Part shown: positions 18,139 through 27,041 of the stretch, one piece after another | Layout of the letters: the number at the start of each line of letters is the position of its first letter | Position numbering within the stretch: position 1 is the first letter of the stretch | Source of the DNA: WJMT01 sp964456985 | Lineage (GTDB): Bacteria > Acidobacteriota > Aminicenantia > Aminicenantales > Aminicenantaceae | Assembly: GCA_964456985.1 (NCBI GenBank) | Contig: CAYWDH010000004.1 | Location: 1-64,000, forward strand | Length of the DNA: 64,000 bases | Direction of reading: 5' to 3' | Program-made: the position numbers and the translations under genes | Notes under the pieces: model-generated | What the model saw: the letters and a program-made list of their open reading frames with translations, nothing else | Database searches by the model: none | Told to the model about the DNA's origin: nothing

Positions 18139-19023
18139 TTGATTAAGGAGTTGAAGCAGTTTTTAGATTATCTAGAGTTAGAAAAAAATTCGTCGCCCCA
18201 TACATTATCCGCATACCGCCGCGATATTGAGCAGTATCTTACTTTTGTTGAATCAAGGAAAAGAAAGTACGATCAAGCTGATAATATTTTGATCAGGAGT
18301 TTTCTTGCCTTTCTGTACAACAACAATATAAAGAAATCGAGCGCAGCAAGAAAATTGGCTGCCGTACGCTCGTTTTATCAGTACTGTGTTCATAGACGCT
18401 GGATCAAAGAGAATCCAGCTAAAGCGGTCAGTACTCCTAAACAGGAAAAAAATGTTCCCTCTTTTTTATCAGAAGAAGAGATGGCTGTATTTTTGGACAT
18501 CCCAGCGTCTGATAAGCCGCTCGAATTGAGGGATAGGGCCCTTCTTGAACTGCTGTATGCTACGGGTATTAGGGTCAGCGAGTTGGTAGGGATAGATTTG
18601 TCTGATTTAAATTTTGAAGAAAGGCTTATCAGGGTTCGTGGAAAAGGGAAGAAAGAACGAATTGTCCCTTTTGGAAGTCTGGCCGAAAAAAACATCAGAC
18701 AGTATTTAAAAAAAAGATTTGTGATACATAAAGGAAGAATCGATAAGAACGCCTTATTTTTAAATTATAGGGGAGAGAGGCTAGGCGTCAGATCAGTGCA
18801 AAGGATAGTGGATGGATATTTTAAGAAGTCCGCTATAAAGAGGAAGCTCAGTCCCCATTCTTTGCGCCATTCATTTGCTTCCCATTTACTGAGCAGGGGC
18901 GCGGATCTGAGAGTTATCCAGGAACTTCTGGGGCATGAAAGCCTTGCTACGACTCAAAAATACACGCATCTTGATTTAAGAAGGCTGATTCAAGTCTATA
19001 AAAAAAGTCATCCCCGGTCATAA
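18139..19023 (+). CDS. Tyrosine recombinase XerC/XerD
   Basis: A 294-residue tyrosine recombinase that resolves chromosome dimers at dif. An N-terminal SAM-like core-binding domain (1-90) is followed by the catalytic domain with R145 (TGIRVSEL), K169 (RGKGKKE), H240-xx-R243 (SPHSLRHSFASH), H266 (LLGHESL) and Y275 (TTQKYTHL). All six key residues are present. The start is a TTG at 18139 with GGAG (18131-18134) four bases upstream. Position after topA favours XerC, but C and D cannot be separated from sequence alone. A strong hairpin follows the stop. Confidence 0.93.
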   Translation: MIKELKQFLDYLELEKNSSPHTLSAYRRDIEQYLTFVESRKRKYDQADNILIRSFLAFLYNNNIKKSSAARKLAAVRSFYQYCVHRRWIKENPAKAVSTPKQEKNVPSFLSEEEMAVFLDIPASDKPLELRDRALLELLYATGIRVSELVGIDLSDLNFEERLIRVRGKGKKERIVPFGSLAEKNIRQYLKKRFVIHKGRIDKNALFLNYRGERLGVRSVQRIVDGYFKKSAIKRKLSPHSLRHSFASHLLSRGADLRVIQELLGHESLATTQKYTHLDLRRLIQVYKKSHPRS

Positions 19024-19031
19024 TAGCCGGG

Positions 19032-19059
19032 AGAAGAGAGGGAGTTTTCCCTCTCTTCT
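19032..19059. terminator. Hairpin terminator after xer
   Basis: A perfect 12-base inverted repeat, AGAAGAGAGGGA (19032-19043) and TCCCTCTCTTCT (19048-19059), with a four-base loop. A short T-rich run (GTTATTT) follows on the plus strand. It lies between the convergent xer and comEA genes, two bases from the comEA stop, and probably ends both transcripts, most clearly that of xer. Confidence 0.75.
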
Positions 19060-19060
19060 G

Positions 19061-19369
19061 TTATTTCTCTGATCCGACTGTAATAAGGTCTCTAATATTC
19101 GTAAATGTCTTTTCTCCGATTCCCTTCACTTTCATTATGTCTTCGATTTTCTTGAACTTTCCGTTTTTCTCTCTGAAGTCGATGATCCTTTTGGCTACCA
19201 CTTCTCCTATACGGGGGAGTTTTTGAAGTTCAGCTTGAGAAGCTGTGTTAATGTTGATTTTTTCAGCTCCCGGAGCCGAATTCAATCCCCCCTGTACTGA
19301 CACTGCAGTCGTGAACGCAAACACAACGACCAGTCCTGCAACTAAAGTTTTGATGATTAGTTTTTTCAT
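19061..19369 (-). CDS. comEA: ComEA-type helix-hairpin-helix protein
   Basis: A 102-residue protein with an N-terminal signal/anchor (about 5-27) and two helix-hairpin-helix motifs matching ComEA: INTASQAELQKLPRIGEVVAKRII and FKKIEDIMKVKGIGEKTF in pieces of that order. ComEA binds DNA during uptake. Only the minimal HhH region is present, with no long linker, so it could be periplasmic rather than anchored. Together with dprA in this window it hints at natural transformation, but no pilus or ComEC gene is seen here. An AGGAGG-like site (AAAAGGAGG) precedes the ATG. Confidence 0.85.
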   Translation of the reverse strand: MKKLIIKTLVAGLVVVFAFTTAVSVQGGLNSAPGAEKININTASQAELQKLPRIGEVVAKRIIDFREKNGKFKKIEDIMKVKGIGEKTFTNIRDLITVGSEK

Positions 19370-19531
19370 TTAAACCTCCTTTTGCTATTGAATGTTTGCA
19401 ATATTCAGGCCAGGACAGAGAAATTTGTAACTAGATTGATATCAGTGATTTAGAAATAGATATTATTTTTTAGTGTAAGCCATAGTTCACTTTTGCTCAT
19501 GCTGTGTGTTAACAGAAGTTGGCACTGGTTT

Positions 19532-20134
19532 TTATGAATAATTCAGGTTAAGGAAGGCCTTGAGTTTTTTCAAAGCTTTGCCCCTATGACTGACTGAGTT
19601 TTTTTCCTCAGGAGAAAGCTGTGCAAATGTTTTGTTGAGAGGAGGATAAAAAAAGATGGGATCATAACCGAATCCGTTTTCTCCTTTTCTGTGTGTAAGA
19701 ATGTATCCGGAAACATTCTCTTTTATTGTGAGTATTATTTTATCCTTTCTGGCTAGGACCATACAGGATACAAATCTGGCTTTTCTCTTTTCTTTCGGGA
19801 CTCCTTTTAACAGTTGAAGTACTTTTTTTATGTTTTTCTCGTCTGTAGCCAGTTCTCCTGAAAATCTTGCTGATAATACACCCGGAGCGCCGGAAAGGTG
19901 TTCGATTTCAAGACCAGAATCTTCTCCTAATGTCAATCCCGGCCATATGCGGCTGTAAAAAAGAGTCTTCCCTTCTGCATTTTCCATAAAAGTGTTTCCT
20001 GTCTCTATAAATATATAGGCAGAACTTATGTCTTTTATGGAGATGATTTCCAGAGTAAGTTCTGACAGGAAATCTTTGATTTCTTTGACTTTTCCTTGAT
20101 TAGTTGTGGCGAGAAGAAGCTTTTTTTCAATCAA
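19532..20134 (-). CDS. rdgB: RdgB/HAM1 non-canonical purine NTP pyrophosphatase
   Basis: A 200-residue enzyme that hydrolyses dITP, dXTP and ITP to monophosphates, cleaning the nucleotide pool. Family signatures: LLATTNQGKVKEI at the start, LGEDSGLEIEHLSGAPGVLSARFSG split over residues ~68-92, the substrate-recognition segment ENGFGYDPIFF and C-terminal SHRGKALKKL. The start is TTG at 20134, overlapping the mgtC stop by eight bases; no ATG is nearby. Coupled to mgtC only by position. Confidence 0.93.
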   Translation of the reverse strand: MIEKKLLLATTNQGKVKEIKDFLSELTLEIISIKDISSAYIFIETGNTFMENAEGKTLFYSRIWPGLTLGEDSGLEIEHLSGAPGVLSARFSGELATDEKNIKKVLQLLKGVPKEKRKARFVSCMVLARKDKIILTIKENVSGYILTHRKGENGFGYDPIFFYPPLNKTFAQLSPEEKNSVSHRGKALKKLKAFLNLNYS

Positions 20135-20774
20135 TTTTAAGTTCAGTGATTTCTTTTAGATCTGTAAGGCTATTATAAAAATTCTGTTCTTTTTCAAAGG
20201 AGGCTTCAAAGGCAAAGGATATGATGCTGAAAGGTCCCTCCTTTTTATGAGAGATCTCCTTGAATTTAATGCCTTCATGAAGAGCAATTTTTTTAATATC
20301 CAACAGGATTTTTTTCGAAGGCTCGGATGTTACCCTGTAATGATATATTTCTTTTTTAAGATGTCCTGGTTCGACTTTCTCGAGAAGGAGAAGAGTGAGT
20401 ATGATGATTGCCGTGAAAATGACAGCGTATAGGTAATAGCCCGAACCAATGACGAGCCCGAGCACAGCCACAGCCCAAAGGCCTGCTGCTGTTGTGAGAC
20501 CGATGATCATTCCTCTGGACTGTATAATAGTCCCGGCTCCCATAAATCCTATTCCGGTTATGACTCCTGCCGCGATCCTTGTCAAATCTCCTATGGATTC
20601 TTGTTTGTCCTTAAGGAGAAGCTCTGATAGGATCATCATCATTGTTGATCCCAAGCATATGAGGATGTTGGTCCTAAAGCCTGCTGGCTTTTTACTGGAC
20701 TCTCTCTCCAGTCCGATAAGGCCTCCTAAAGCCGTAGCGAAGAGAAGCTTTAAAACGACTTCAGCTGTCTGCAT
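20127..20774 (-). CDS. MgtC/SapB family membrane protein
   Basis: A 215-residue protein with about five membrane helices in its first 130 residues and the MgtC signature FATALGGLIGLERESSKKPAGFRTN-type N-terminus (here given in parts: ALGGLIGLERE, AGFRTNILICLGS) and GVITGIGFMGAGTI. A soluble ACT-like C-terminal domain follows. The family was first described from Mg2+-limitation survival in Salmonella; many members have unknown roles. AAAGGGA upstream supports the ATG at 20774. Confidence 0.9.
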   Translation of the reverse strand: MQTAEVVLKLLFATALGGLIGLERESSKKPAGFRTNILICLGSTMMMILSELLLKDKQESIGDLTRIAAGVITGIGFMGAGTIIQSRGMIIGLTTAAGLWAVAVLGLVIGSGYYLYAVIFTAIIILTLLLLEKVEPGHLKKEIYHYRVTSEPSKKILLDIKKIALHEGIKFKEISHKKEGPFSIISFAFEASFEKEQNFYNSLTDLKEITELKID

Positions 20775-20873
20775 AGTATGTCCCTTTTTAACGGTTACAG
20801 TTAATTTATCATAAGCTGTAGTGTAAAAACAAGCTGATTGGTTTTTTAATTGTTTTCTTATGGCCGGCCTAGG

Positions 20874-21782
20874 TTATTGGCCGATTTTATCTAAAAGAAA
20901 AGATATGAGAAAAACGATGACTAAAAACAGGGTGTAGCTGGCGAAAAAGGGGTTTTTAAGAAGTCTTTCCGGTTCTTCCATCACTTCACTTTTTTGCAGA
21001 GTATGTTTGAAAAAAATCATAAAATAGACAAGCAGCAAGGGAGACAGATAGATGAAGGATTGGAGTCTGAATGAAACGGCAAAATAAAAGAATGGGGCAA
21101 AGAAGAAAAGGACACTAATCACCATACCCGAGATCAGGTATTTTTTGGAGTATTTTTTTAGAGAAGCTCTGTAGTTCCCAGCATTTTCTTTAAGAAACCT
21201 AAATTCGGAAAGCCTTTTGGCAACCATAAGAAAATTGCCAAATGCCCACCAGCATATCAATAATGATAGAGGAGGGAGGATATTAGCTTGGGAAAAAGCA
21301 AACCATCCGATGAGAAAGCGTATGGGATTGTTGGCAGATTCAGAAACAGAGTCGAGAAAAGGGATGTCTTTAGTTCGGATAGGCTTTATATTGTAGATGA
21401 ATCCTGCGGCAAGCAGTGCAAAGAGGGAGAAAAAAAAAGCTTTATTGAAAAATAAATAGGCTGCTGTAAGGCTGCTTGCTGACAGGATCAGACCAAAGAG
21501 AAGGAAAGGAAATTTTTTTATTTCTCCTTTGATCAACGGGCGGTTTTTTTTGGTGGGATGGTGGATGTCAAAAGGGGCATCGGCGATTTCATTAATGATA
21601 TAGTTGGCTGTGGATATAGCCCAGGTAAGGAGGAATGCAAACAGGCATTTCAGTAATGCTACACCCAGAACAAGGGAACCTATCTGCTCTCTGTAAAGAA
21701 AAAAGAAAGAGGCTGTGCCCATGAAAATGGCCAGACTTCTTGGCCACCTCTCAGGCCTGACTGCCTTTATATAAGGATTCAT
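20874..21782 (-). CDS. UbiA-family prenyltransferase (DPPR synthase-like)
   Basis: A 302-residue membrane enzyme with eight to nine helices. The first Asp-rich motif is NYIINEIADAPFDIHHPTKK followed by RPLIKGEI, closest in pattern to decaprenyl-phosphate phosphoribosyltransferase (HPTK and RPI motifs) rather than to quinone-making UbiA. The second motif region includes the loop KPIRTKDIPFLDSVSES. A role in making a polyprenyl-phosphate sugar donor for envelope glycans fits the adjacent methyltransferase, whose stop is one base away. Quinone or other polyprenyl transfer cannot be excluded. Confidence 0.83.
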   Translation of the reverse strand: MNPYIKAVRPERWPRSLAIFMGTASFFFLYREQIGSLVLGVALLKCLFAFLLTWAISTANYIINEIADAPFDIHHPTKKNRPLIKGEIKKFPFLLFGLILSASSLTAAYLFFNKAFFFSLFALLAAGFIYNIKPIRTKDIPFLDSVSESANNPIRFLIGWFAFSQANILPPLSLLICWWAFGNFLMVAKRLSEFRFLKENAGNYRASLKKYSKKYLISGMVISVLFFFAPFFYFAVSFRLQSFIYLSPLLLVYFMIFFKHTLQKSEVMEEPERLLKNPFFASYTLFLVIVFLISFLLDKIGQ

Positions 21783-21783
21783 C

Positions 21784-22713
21784 TTATTTTTTTTGAGCGT
21801 AAATCTCTATTGAATCACCGAGAGTCAATTTTATCGGAATTCTTTTGAAAAAAGAAGAAAGAAAATGGCTTTTGAGTAAGAAATCCAGAAATGCAAACCG
21901 TGATATGAGATAATGCGCGGAAAAGGTCCAGGTGTAGCTGCTTATTTTTATGACCTTGAAACCGGCTCTTTCCAGAAGCCTGCAGAGGCTTTTTTTGGTA
22001 AAGTAATGGATATGGGCCGGCCTGAAGTGCCACCATCTCCCGCATGAGATTTTTGCGGCTAAACTATGGAGATTGGGCGTTACCAGGCACAGTATCCCGT
22101 CCTGTGTTAAGATTTTATGAGCTTTGAGAACAGCTTTATATGGGTAGGGAATGTGCTCGATAAGATCAATCAAAGTGACAGCTTGATAATGTTTCTCATT
22201 TAGGGGGACTGATTCAAAGGCGCCTTCTTTTATTTCCAGATTGTATTTTTTTTGAGCGGTCTTTACTGCCCAGGTGCTGGCTTCTATGCCGTCGGGTCTC
22301 CATCCGTACTTACGGGCTGAGTTTAAAAAGATCCCGGTGGCAGCTCCCACATCAAAGATGCTGCCTTTTCCCGGATGGATTTTATTTATATTCCATAAAA
22401 TGGAAAGGAAATTTTTTTCACGGCCGCCAGCCTCCTCCTCATATGACGGGTCTTTGATTTGTGCATAGAGATGCCGGATGTGATCTTCAGTGGGACATGG
22501 ATTTGCAAAAACATGAGTACAGTCAGAACATCTGTTCAGGTCCCAGATTTTCCCGTATTCCTTGTCTGTGATTTTTATCCGGTCAGGATGGAATTCTTTA
22601 TATGAAATATTTCTTTGTCTGATTATTTTTATGTTTGAACTTGAACATACAGGGCATTCTGTTCTGGTCCAAAAGAGAGGGGTGTCTTTTTTCATTTTAC
22701 AGTCTTTTAACAC
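21784..22713 (-). CDS. Methyltransferase with N-terminal zinc-binding motif
   Basis: A 309-residue class I methyltransferase. The N-terminus has two cysteine pairs, CPVCSS and CSDC, giving a zinc-ribbon-like module seen in sugar C-methyltransferases and O-antigen methyltransferases. The SAM motif is IFDVGAATGIFL, and LIDLIEHIPYPY fits motif post-I. The start is GTG 22713; an ATG at 22695 is the alternative, and neither has a clear ribosome site. It lies one base from the UbiA-like gene, so the pair probably act in the same pathway on a lipid-linked sugar. Confidence 0.82.
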   Translation of the reverse strand: MLKDCKMKKDTPLFWTRTECPVCSSSNIKIIRQRNISYKEFHPDRIKITDKEYGKIWDLNRCSDCTHVFANPCPTEDHIRHLYAQIKDPSYEEEAGGREKNFLSILWNINKIHPGKGSIFDVGAATGIFLNSARKYGWRPDGIEASTWAVKTAQKKYNLEIKEGAFESVPLNEKHYQAVTLIDLIEHIPYPYKAVLKAHKILTQDGILCLVTPNLHSLAAKISCGRWWHFRPAHIHYFTKKSLCRLLERAGFKVIKISSYTWTFSAHYLISRFAFLDFLLKSHFLSSFFKRIPIKLTLGDSIEIYAQKK

Positions 22714-22756
22714 TCAGGAGAACGCTTGTCAAACTCTGATCGATTTTTTGCCCTTT

Positions 22757-25700
22757 TCATGAGAAAAGTTTCATTTGGGAAGCCTTTTTCTGAAAAGGCC
22801 TGGAGGAAGTCTTTTTTATGAGTTCCTCCTCAATAGCGTCAAGAAAGCAGCTTCTCCTTGATTCCATGTGTTTACCCTGGATATATCTTTTTTTGGCATA
22901 GGTCAGATACAGATATTTTTCAGCTCTGGTCATACCCACATAGAGAAGACGTCGTTCCTCTTTCAGGTCAGATTTATGACCGGGGAACAGGGAATAGGGG
23001 AGGATACCTTCTTCACAGCCAGTAATAAAGACGCAGGGGAACTCGAGGCCTTTGGCTGCGTGGAGTGTCATCAAAGTCACACATTCCAGGGAAGGGTCAT
23101 ATGTGTCAGCACTTGAGCCCAGAGATATATTTTTTATAAATTCTCCCATAGTTTCGTTGAATTTTTCGGCCATATTTAAAAGCCTTTTAAAGGAATCTTC
23201 TGACTCTTCTTTCTGCCGGATGAAAAAACGGTCTATTATGGTTTGAATGCTTTTGGTTGTCGATCTGTTTTTTGTTATTTCAGGAAGGCTGGAAATATTT
23301 TCGGATTTTATGATTTTTCTTTTTATCAGGCTCTGTTTAAGAAAAAGGCTCTCTTGATTGAGGCTGAGTCTCAATATATCGATTACAGATTTTATAGGTT
23401 CTTCTTTGAAAAAAGGTATCTCTCCCACCTTTTGGAAAGGAATGCTGTGGTCGTTTAAGGCTTTTTCAATAGCCTTCATCTGTTCTTTAATCCGGCACAG
23501 CACAGCAAAATCAGAAAAGCTGTTTATGTCTTCTTTTTCATCACCTTCACTGACATTAGAGTCCATGGAGAAAAATCCTACTCCGCCTATAATGTCTTCG
23601 ATTTTTCTTGCGATAAATTCAGCTTCACTCTTATCCGTAGTGTTTTCTGCCAGATTGATTTTTACACCTCTATGCAGCCCTTTAAGCAAATCCTCTTCAG
23701 ACACAGCTTTATGTATCATTTTTCCCGATGCCCTGAGGATTAGATCAGAGCATCTGTAGCTTTGTTTGAGCTTGTATTGGGAAGCTGTTGGATAATCTTT
23801 GAGGAAGTCACTTATAAAACGAACATCAGCCCCTCTGAATCCATATATGGCTTGGTCTGGGTCTCCGATGATATACAGGGAGTCATCCTGCTCAGGCATG
23901 AGCGTTTTTATCATCTGGTACTGAGCAAAATTGATATCCTGGAACTCATCCACCAGCATGTTGGAGTATTTGTTCTTGTAAAGAGTCAATATAGAAGGGA
24001 CTCGGGAGAAAAGAACCATGGGTCCGTAGAGGCAGTCATCCAGGTCAAAGAGATCTGATTCTTTAAGTTTGTCTTCATATGATTCGAATAGAGAAAAGAC
24101 CTGCGTATCTTTTATTTTCTCCGCTGATCTAAGGTTCTGTTTGATATCTTTTATGGATTGGGCAGTGGATGCGGCGTTTTTGTGTTTGAGACCGAATAAA
24201 TCCCGGATCAGATTGGTTCTTTCTTCCTCATCTAGAATTGAAAATTCTTTGCTTCTGCCCAAGTATTCAGAGTGTTTTTTAAGGATTTCATAGCCGAAAG
24301 AGTGAAAAGTGGACACATTGAGTCCGGAACCAATTTTGTTTTTGAGCATCTCCTTCAGCCTTTTTTGCATTTCCCTGGCTGCCTTGTTCGTAAATGTAAC
24401 GGCAAGAATTTTTTTAGGAGGGACTCCTTTTTCCTGTATAAGATACGCAATTCTGCAGCACAGAGTGTGTGTTTTTCCTGTTCCAGGACCAGCAATGACT
24501 GCAGCCGGGCCTCTATCATGCAGCACAGCTTGCTTCTGCTCTCTATTGAGCTTTTCCAGAGCGTCCCATTTTTCATATTTCTCTGATTTGTTTTCCATGA
24601 GCTCATGTATTTTTTGAGATGGAGCTTGCGGCCTTTTTTTCCAAAGAATTCTATACTCATCGAGGTTAAAATTAATGATTTTTCTTTTGGGTATGGCTGA
24701 AGGAGCCTCTTGTTTTTTATCGAACAGAAAAACCTGGTTCTCAGGTGAAGGGGGTCCTTCTTTATCGAAGACTTTTATCCTGCCGTATTCACCGTCAAAA
24801 CCTTCCTGAATAAGAACCTGTCTGGAGCGCATCCTTTTTATGGCTTCAGCTAATATTTCAGACCCCTTTTTAAGTTCTTCTATGGGGAGGTCAAGAAGGA
24901 TACCTAACTCAGGCCCGTTCCTTTGGATGAGAGAATAGTATTCGAAATCAACTTTTTTTGAAGAGGCCCCGACCTGCATGATCTCGGAGAGGATTTCTTT
25001 CAAAGGTATAATCGAATAGAACGGCAGTCTGTTCGGACGCTCGTCAAGGTCTTCTCTGTCAGAAAGCTGAACTACCCTGTTCATGACACCTACTGTGACT
25101 TTTTTCCCGCATTCAGGGCAGATTCCCTTGTTCTTTAATGTTTGAACAGGATCCCATCTTATGCCGCATTTTCTGTGGCCGTCATAGTGATATTTTCCTT
25201 CCTGGGGAAAAAGGTCGATGGTTCCTAAAAAATCTTGAGGGCTACCCGATTTCACAGCTTGTATGATATCTGAATAGGATAAATCCGTGTCTAGGATATT
25301 GGCGTTACGGCCCAATTTTTCAGGGGAATGGGCATCTGAGTTTGAAACCAGGGTATAATTATCTAAGAATGAGCACATCCAGTGCATGGGAGCGTCTGTG
25401 GAAAGACCTGTCTCAACAGCGGAGATATGTGGTGTCAGGTCATCAAAACATTCCTCAATGGAATCAAATCCTGATTTTGAGCCGAGCACAGAAAACCAGG
25501 GAGTCCATATATGGGCGGGAATAAAATACGTCCTCTCCGACGCCTCCAGGGTCATTTCCAGAAGGTCTCTTGAGTCAAGGCCTAAGATGGGTCTCCCATC
25601 GGATGTGATGTTTCCGCCGATCTTCAGCAGGGATCCCTGTATTTTTTCGGCTGTCTCAAAATCAGGGGCCAGAATAACATTATGAACCTTTCTGACTCTG

Positions 25701-26005
25701 CCGTTTTTTTTATATATGCTGCTTATTTCCGTTGAGAGCATGAATCTGATTTCCGAACTGAGGTCAGCGGCTTTAGGAATATTCAAGTCTTTTTGATATT
25801 CTTTTTTGAGTTTGAACAGGCCTTCTTCTGATGGGGCCAGTTTTTCTTTGAGCTCTTTCAGCCATCCTGGATGAGTGAAATCCCCGGTGCCTACCACTGA
25901 AATACCTTTGATCCCTGCCCAGTAATGGATAAATTCGGGCGCAAGCTGCTTGCTGGTTGCCCGTGACAAATGGGAATGAATATGGAGGTCAGCTATAAAC
26001 CGCAT
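22757..26005 (-). CDS. Endonuclease Q-like nuclease fused to UvrD/PcrA helicase
   Basis: A 1082-residue fusion. Residues ~1-425 match the endonuclease Q (EndoQ, COG1379) group: PHP metal motifs DLHIHSHLSR (8-14 region), GTGDFTHPGW, ETGLSTDAP and SNSDAHSPEKLG, then a zinc site with KCGIRWDP and CPECGKK. EndoQ nicks DNA 5' of deaminated bases or abasic sites. From ~475 to ~1060 comes a superfamily 1 UvrD/Rep helicase with Walker A GPGTGKTHTL, Walker B VDEFQD, motif IV QSYRC, motif V TLMTLHAAKGLEF and motif VI RRLLYVGMTRAEK. This places damage nicking and unwinding in one chain. No interruption or frameshift is seen. Confidence 0.9.
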   Translation of the reverse strand: MRFIADLHIHSHLSRATSKQLAPEFIHYWAGIKGISVVGTGDFTHPGWLKELKEKLAPSEEGLFKLKKEYQKDLNIPKAADLSSEIRFMLSTEISSIYKKNGRVRKVHNVILAPDFETAEKIQGSLLKIGGNITSDGRPILGLDSRDLLEMTLEASERTYFIPAHIWTPWFSVLGSKSGFDSIEECFDDLTPHISAVETGLSTDAPMHWMCSFLDNYTLVSNSDAHSPEKLGRNANILDTDLSYSDIIQAVKSGSPQDFLGTIDLFPQEGKYHYDGHRKCGIRWDPVQTLKNKGICPECGKKVTVGVMNRVVQLSDREDLDERPNRLPFYSIIPLKEILSEIMQVGASSKKVDFEYYSLIQRNGPELGILLDLPIEELKKGSEILAEAIKRMRSRQVLIQEGFDGEYGRIKVFDKEGPPSPENQVFLFDKKQEAPSAIPKRKIINFNLDEYRILWKKRPQAPSQKIHELMENKSEKYEKWDALEKLNREQKQAVLHDRGPAAVIAGPGTGKTHTLCCRIAYLIQEKGVPPKKILAVTFTNKAAREMQKRLKEMLKNKIGSGLNVSTFHSFGYEILKKHSEYLGRSKEFSILDEEERTNLIRDLFGLKHKNAASTAQSIKDIKQNLRSAEKIKDTQVFSLFESYEDKLKESDLFDLDDCLYGPMVLFSRVPSILTLYKNKYSNMLVDEFQDINFAQYQMIKTLMPEQDDSLYIIGDPDQAIYGFRGADVRFISDFLKDYPTASQYKLKQSYRCSDLILRASGKMIHKAVSEEDLLKGLHRGVKINLAENTTDKSEAEFIARKIEDIIGGVGFFSMDSNVSEGDEKEDINSFSDFAVLCRIKEQMKAIEKALNDHSIPFQKVGEIPFFKEEPIKSVIDILRLSLNQESLFLKQSLIKRKIIKSENISSLPEITKNRSTTKSIQTIIDRFFIRQKEESEDSFKRLLNMAEKFNETMGEFIKNISLGSSADTYDPSLECVTLMTLHAAKGLEFPCVFITGCEEGILPYSLFPGHKSDLKEERRLLYVGMTRAEKYLYLTYAKKRYIQGKHMESRRSCFLDAIEEELIKKTSSRPFQKKASQMKLFS

Positions 26006-26088
26006 CTTGTTTTTATTTTAAACAAAAAAGGGAGATGGTTCTATTTTTTTTATTCGATGCTCCGGATTATTTATAGGAAAAATAAAAA

Positions 26089-26118
26089 GGCACTCCCCTT
26101 TTTTAAAAAGAGAGTGCC
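26089..26118. terminator. Bidirectional intrinsic terminator
   Basis: Arms GGCACTC (26089-26095) and GAGTGCC (26112-26118) enclose a near-palindromic AT core. On the minus strand, the transcript of the cold-shock gene, the hairpin is followed by a T-rich tract; on the plus strand a run of seven T follows at 26120-26126. It lies between the csp gene and the EndoQ-UvrD start. Confidence 0.8.
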
Positions 26119-26147
26119 GTTTTTTTCTGGGGTATAGCTGTTTCGAG

Positions 26148-26348
26148 TTAAACGACGGTTACATTTTTTGCCGCAGGTCCTTTTGGACCCTGCTCGATTT
26201 CAAAGGTAACTTTATCGCCTTCTTTGAGAGATTTGAAGCCCGATGCGTTGATCGCTGAATGATGGACAAACACATCAGGGCCGTCTTCCTGCTCAATGAA
26301 GCCGTAACCTTTGCTGCTATTGAACCACTTTACAGTTCCATTAGCCAT
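26148..26348 (-). CDS. Cold-shock domain protein (CspA family)
   Basis: A 66-residue RNA chaperone with the OB-fold RNP motifs GTVKWFNSSKGYGFI and DVFVHHSAI; the whole protein is the typical length. I start at the second ATG (26348) because AGGAG precedes it with good spacing; an upstream in-frame ATG at 26378 would add ten residues. An AT-rich leader of up to about 120 bases precedes it and contains an inverted repeat TTGTTC (26439-26444) / GAACAA (26449-26454), the sort of structure used in cold-shock leader control. The terminator at 26089 follows. Confidence 0.95.
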   Translation of the reverse strand: MANGTVKWFNSSKGYGFIEQEDGPDVFVHHSAINASGFKSLKEGDKVTFEIEQGPKGPAAKNVTVV

Positions 26349-26693
26349 TGTGGCATTCTCCTTTCCTAAAATACTCAAGGTTTCAAACTGGGGAATGCCA
26401 CTTTAAAAAATGGTACTCTCCTACAGAACGAAACCGGCTTGTTCCTAAGAACAAACCTTTACTGATTGCGTATATTCTATCATATTTTTAAAAAAAAACA
26501 TAGAAAGAGAAATAAAACAAAAATGATTGAACATTATTTTTATAAAAACCATAAAATTTTAACATTCCTCTTAACACAGTCCTTTTTTCGTTGGATAGGT
26601 TCTGTTTCGCATTAGATTTGAATCGGATGCAGAAGGGAATGTGGTTAAGATAATCTGGCTCTATATCCAGGGAAACCAGGATGAGGCCCTGAT
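26349..26693. other. Gene-free region between csp and hypA
   Basis: About 345 bases with no supported gene. It holds the likely csp leader (inverted repeat at 26439-26454) and a very AT-rich stretch (26465-26560) that probably contains the csp promoter on the minus strand, with TATGAT-like and TAGAAT-like candidates for the -10 but no convincing -35. The right half is downstream of hypA and shows no clear terminator. Confidence 0.5.
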
Positions 26694-27041
26694 TTATTCG
26701 ATTTCAAGCTCCATTTTCTCCAGATACAGATCAGTCCCCTCAAGAGTTTCCAGGTTAATGGAACCGCATGAGCCGCAGTTAAAGACCAGGTCGTCTTTAA
26801 TGCTCAGTGCCCCGCAGTCCTTGCATTTCAGTTTGAGGGGAACTTTTTCTATTTCAAGCTTAGCGTCTGATGCTATAGTCTCTTTTTTGTAGATGTCAAA
26901 GGCCGTCTCCAGCAGTTCTGGGACCGTTCCGGAAAGCACCCCCACTTTAAGTTTGACATAGGTGATTTTTTTAGAGTTTTTCTCTTTTGCCTTTTGGTCC
27001 ATGATTTCAAACAGATTGGCGATTAAAGAGAGTTCATGCAT
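26694..27041 (-). CDS. hypA: Hydrogenase nickel incorporation protein HypA
   Basis: A 115-residue nickel metallochaperone. The N-terminus MHEL carries the Ni-binding His2, and the zinc site is two CxxC pairs (CKDC and CGSC). It works with HypB to put nickel into the [NiFe] hydrogenase large subunit. Overlaps hypB by eight bases. It is the last gene of the hydrogenase operon; hypC, D, E and F are not in this window and must lie elsewhere. Confidence 0.95.
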   Translation of the reverse strand: MHELSLIANLFEIMDQKAKEKNSKKITYVKLKVGVLSGTVPELLETAFDIYKKETIASDAKLEIEKVPLKLKCKDCGALSIKDDLVFNCGSCGSINLETLEGTDLYLEKMELEIE

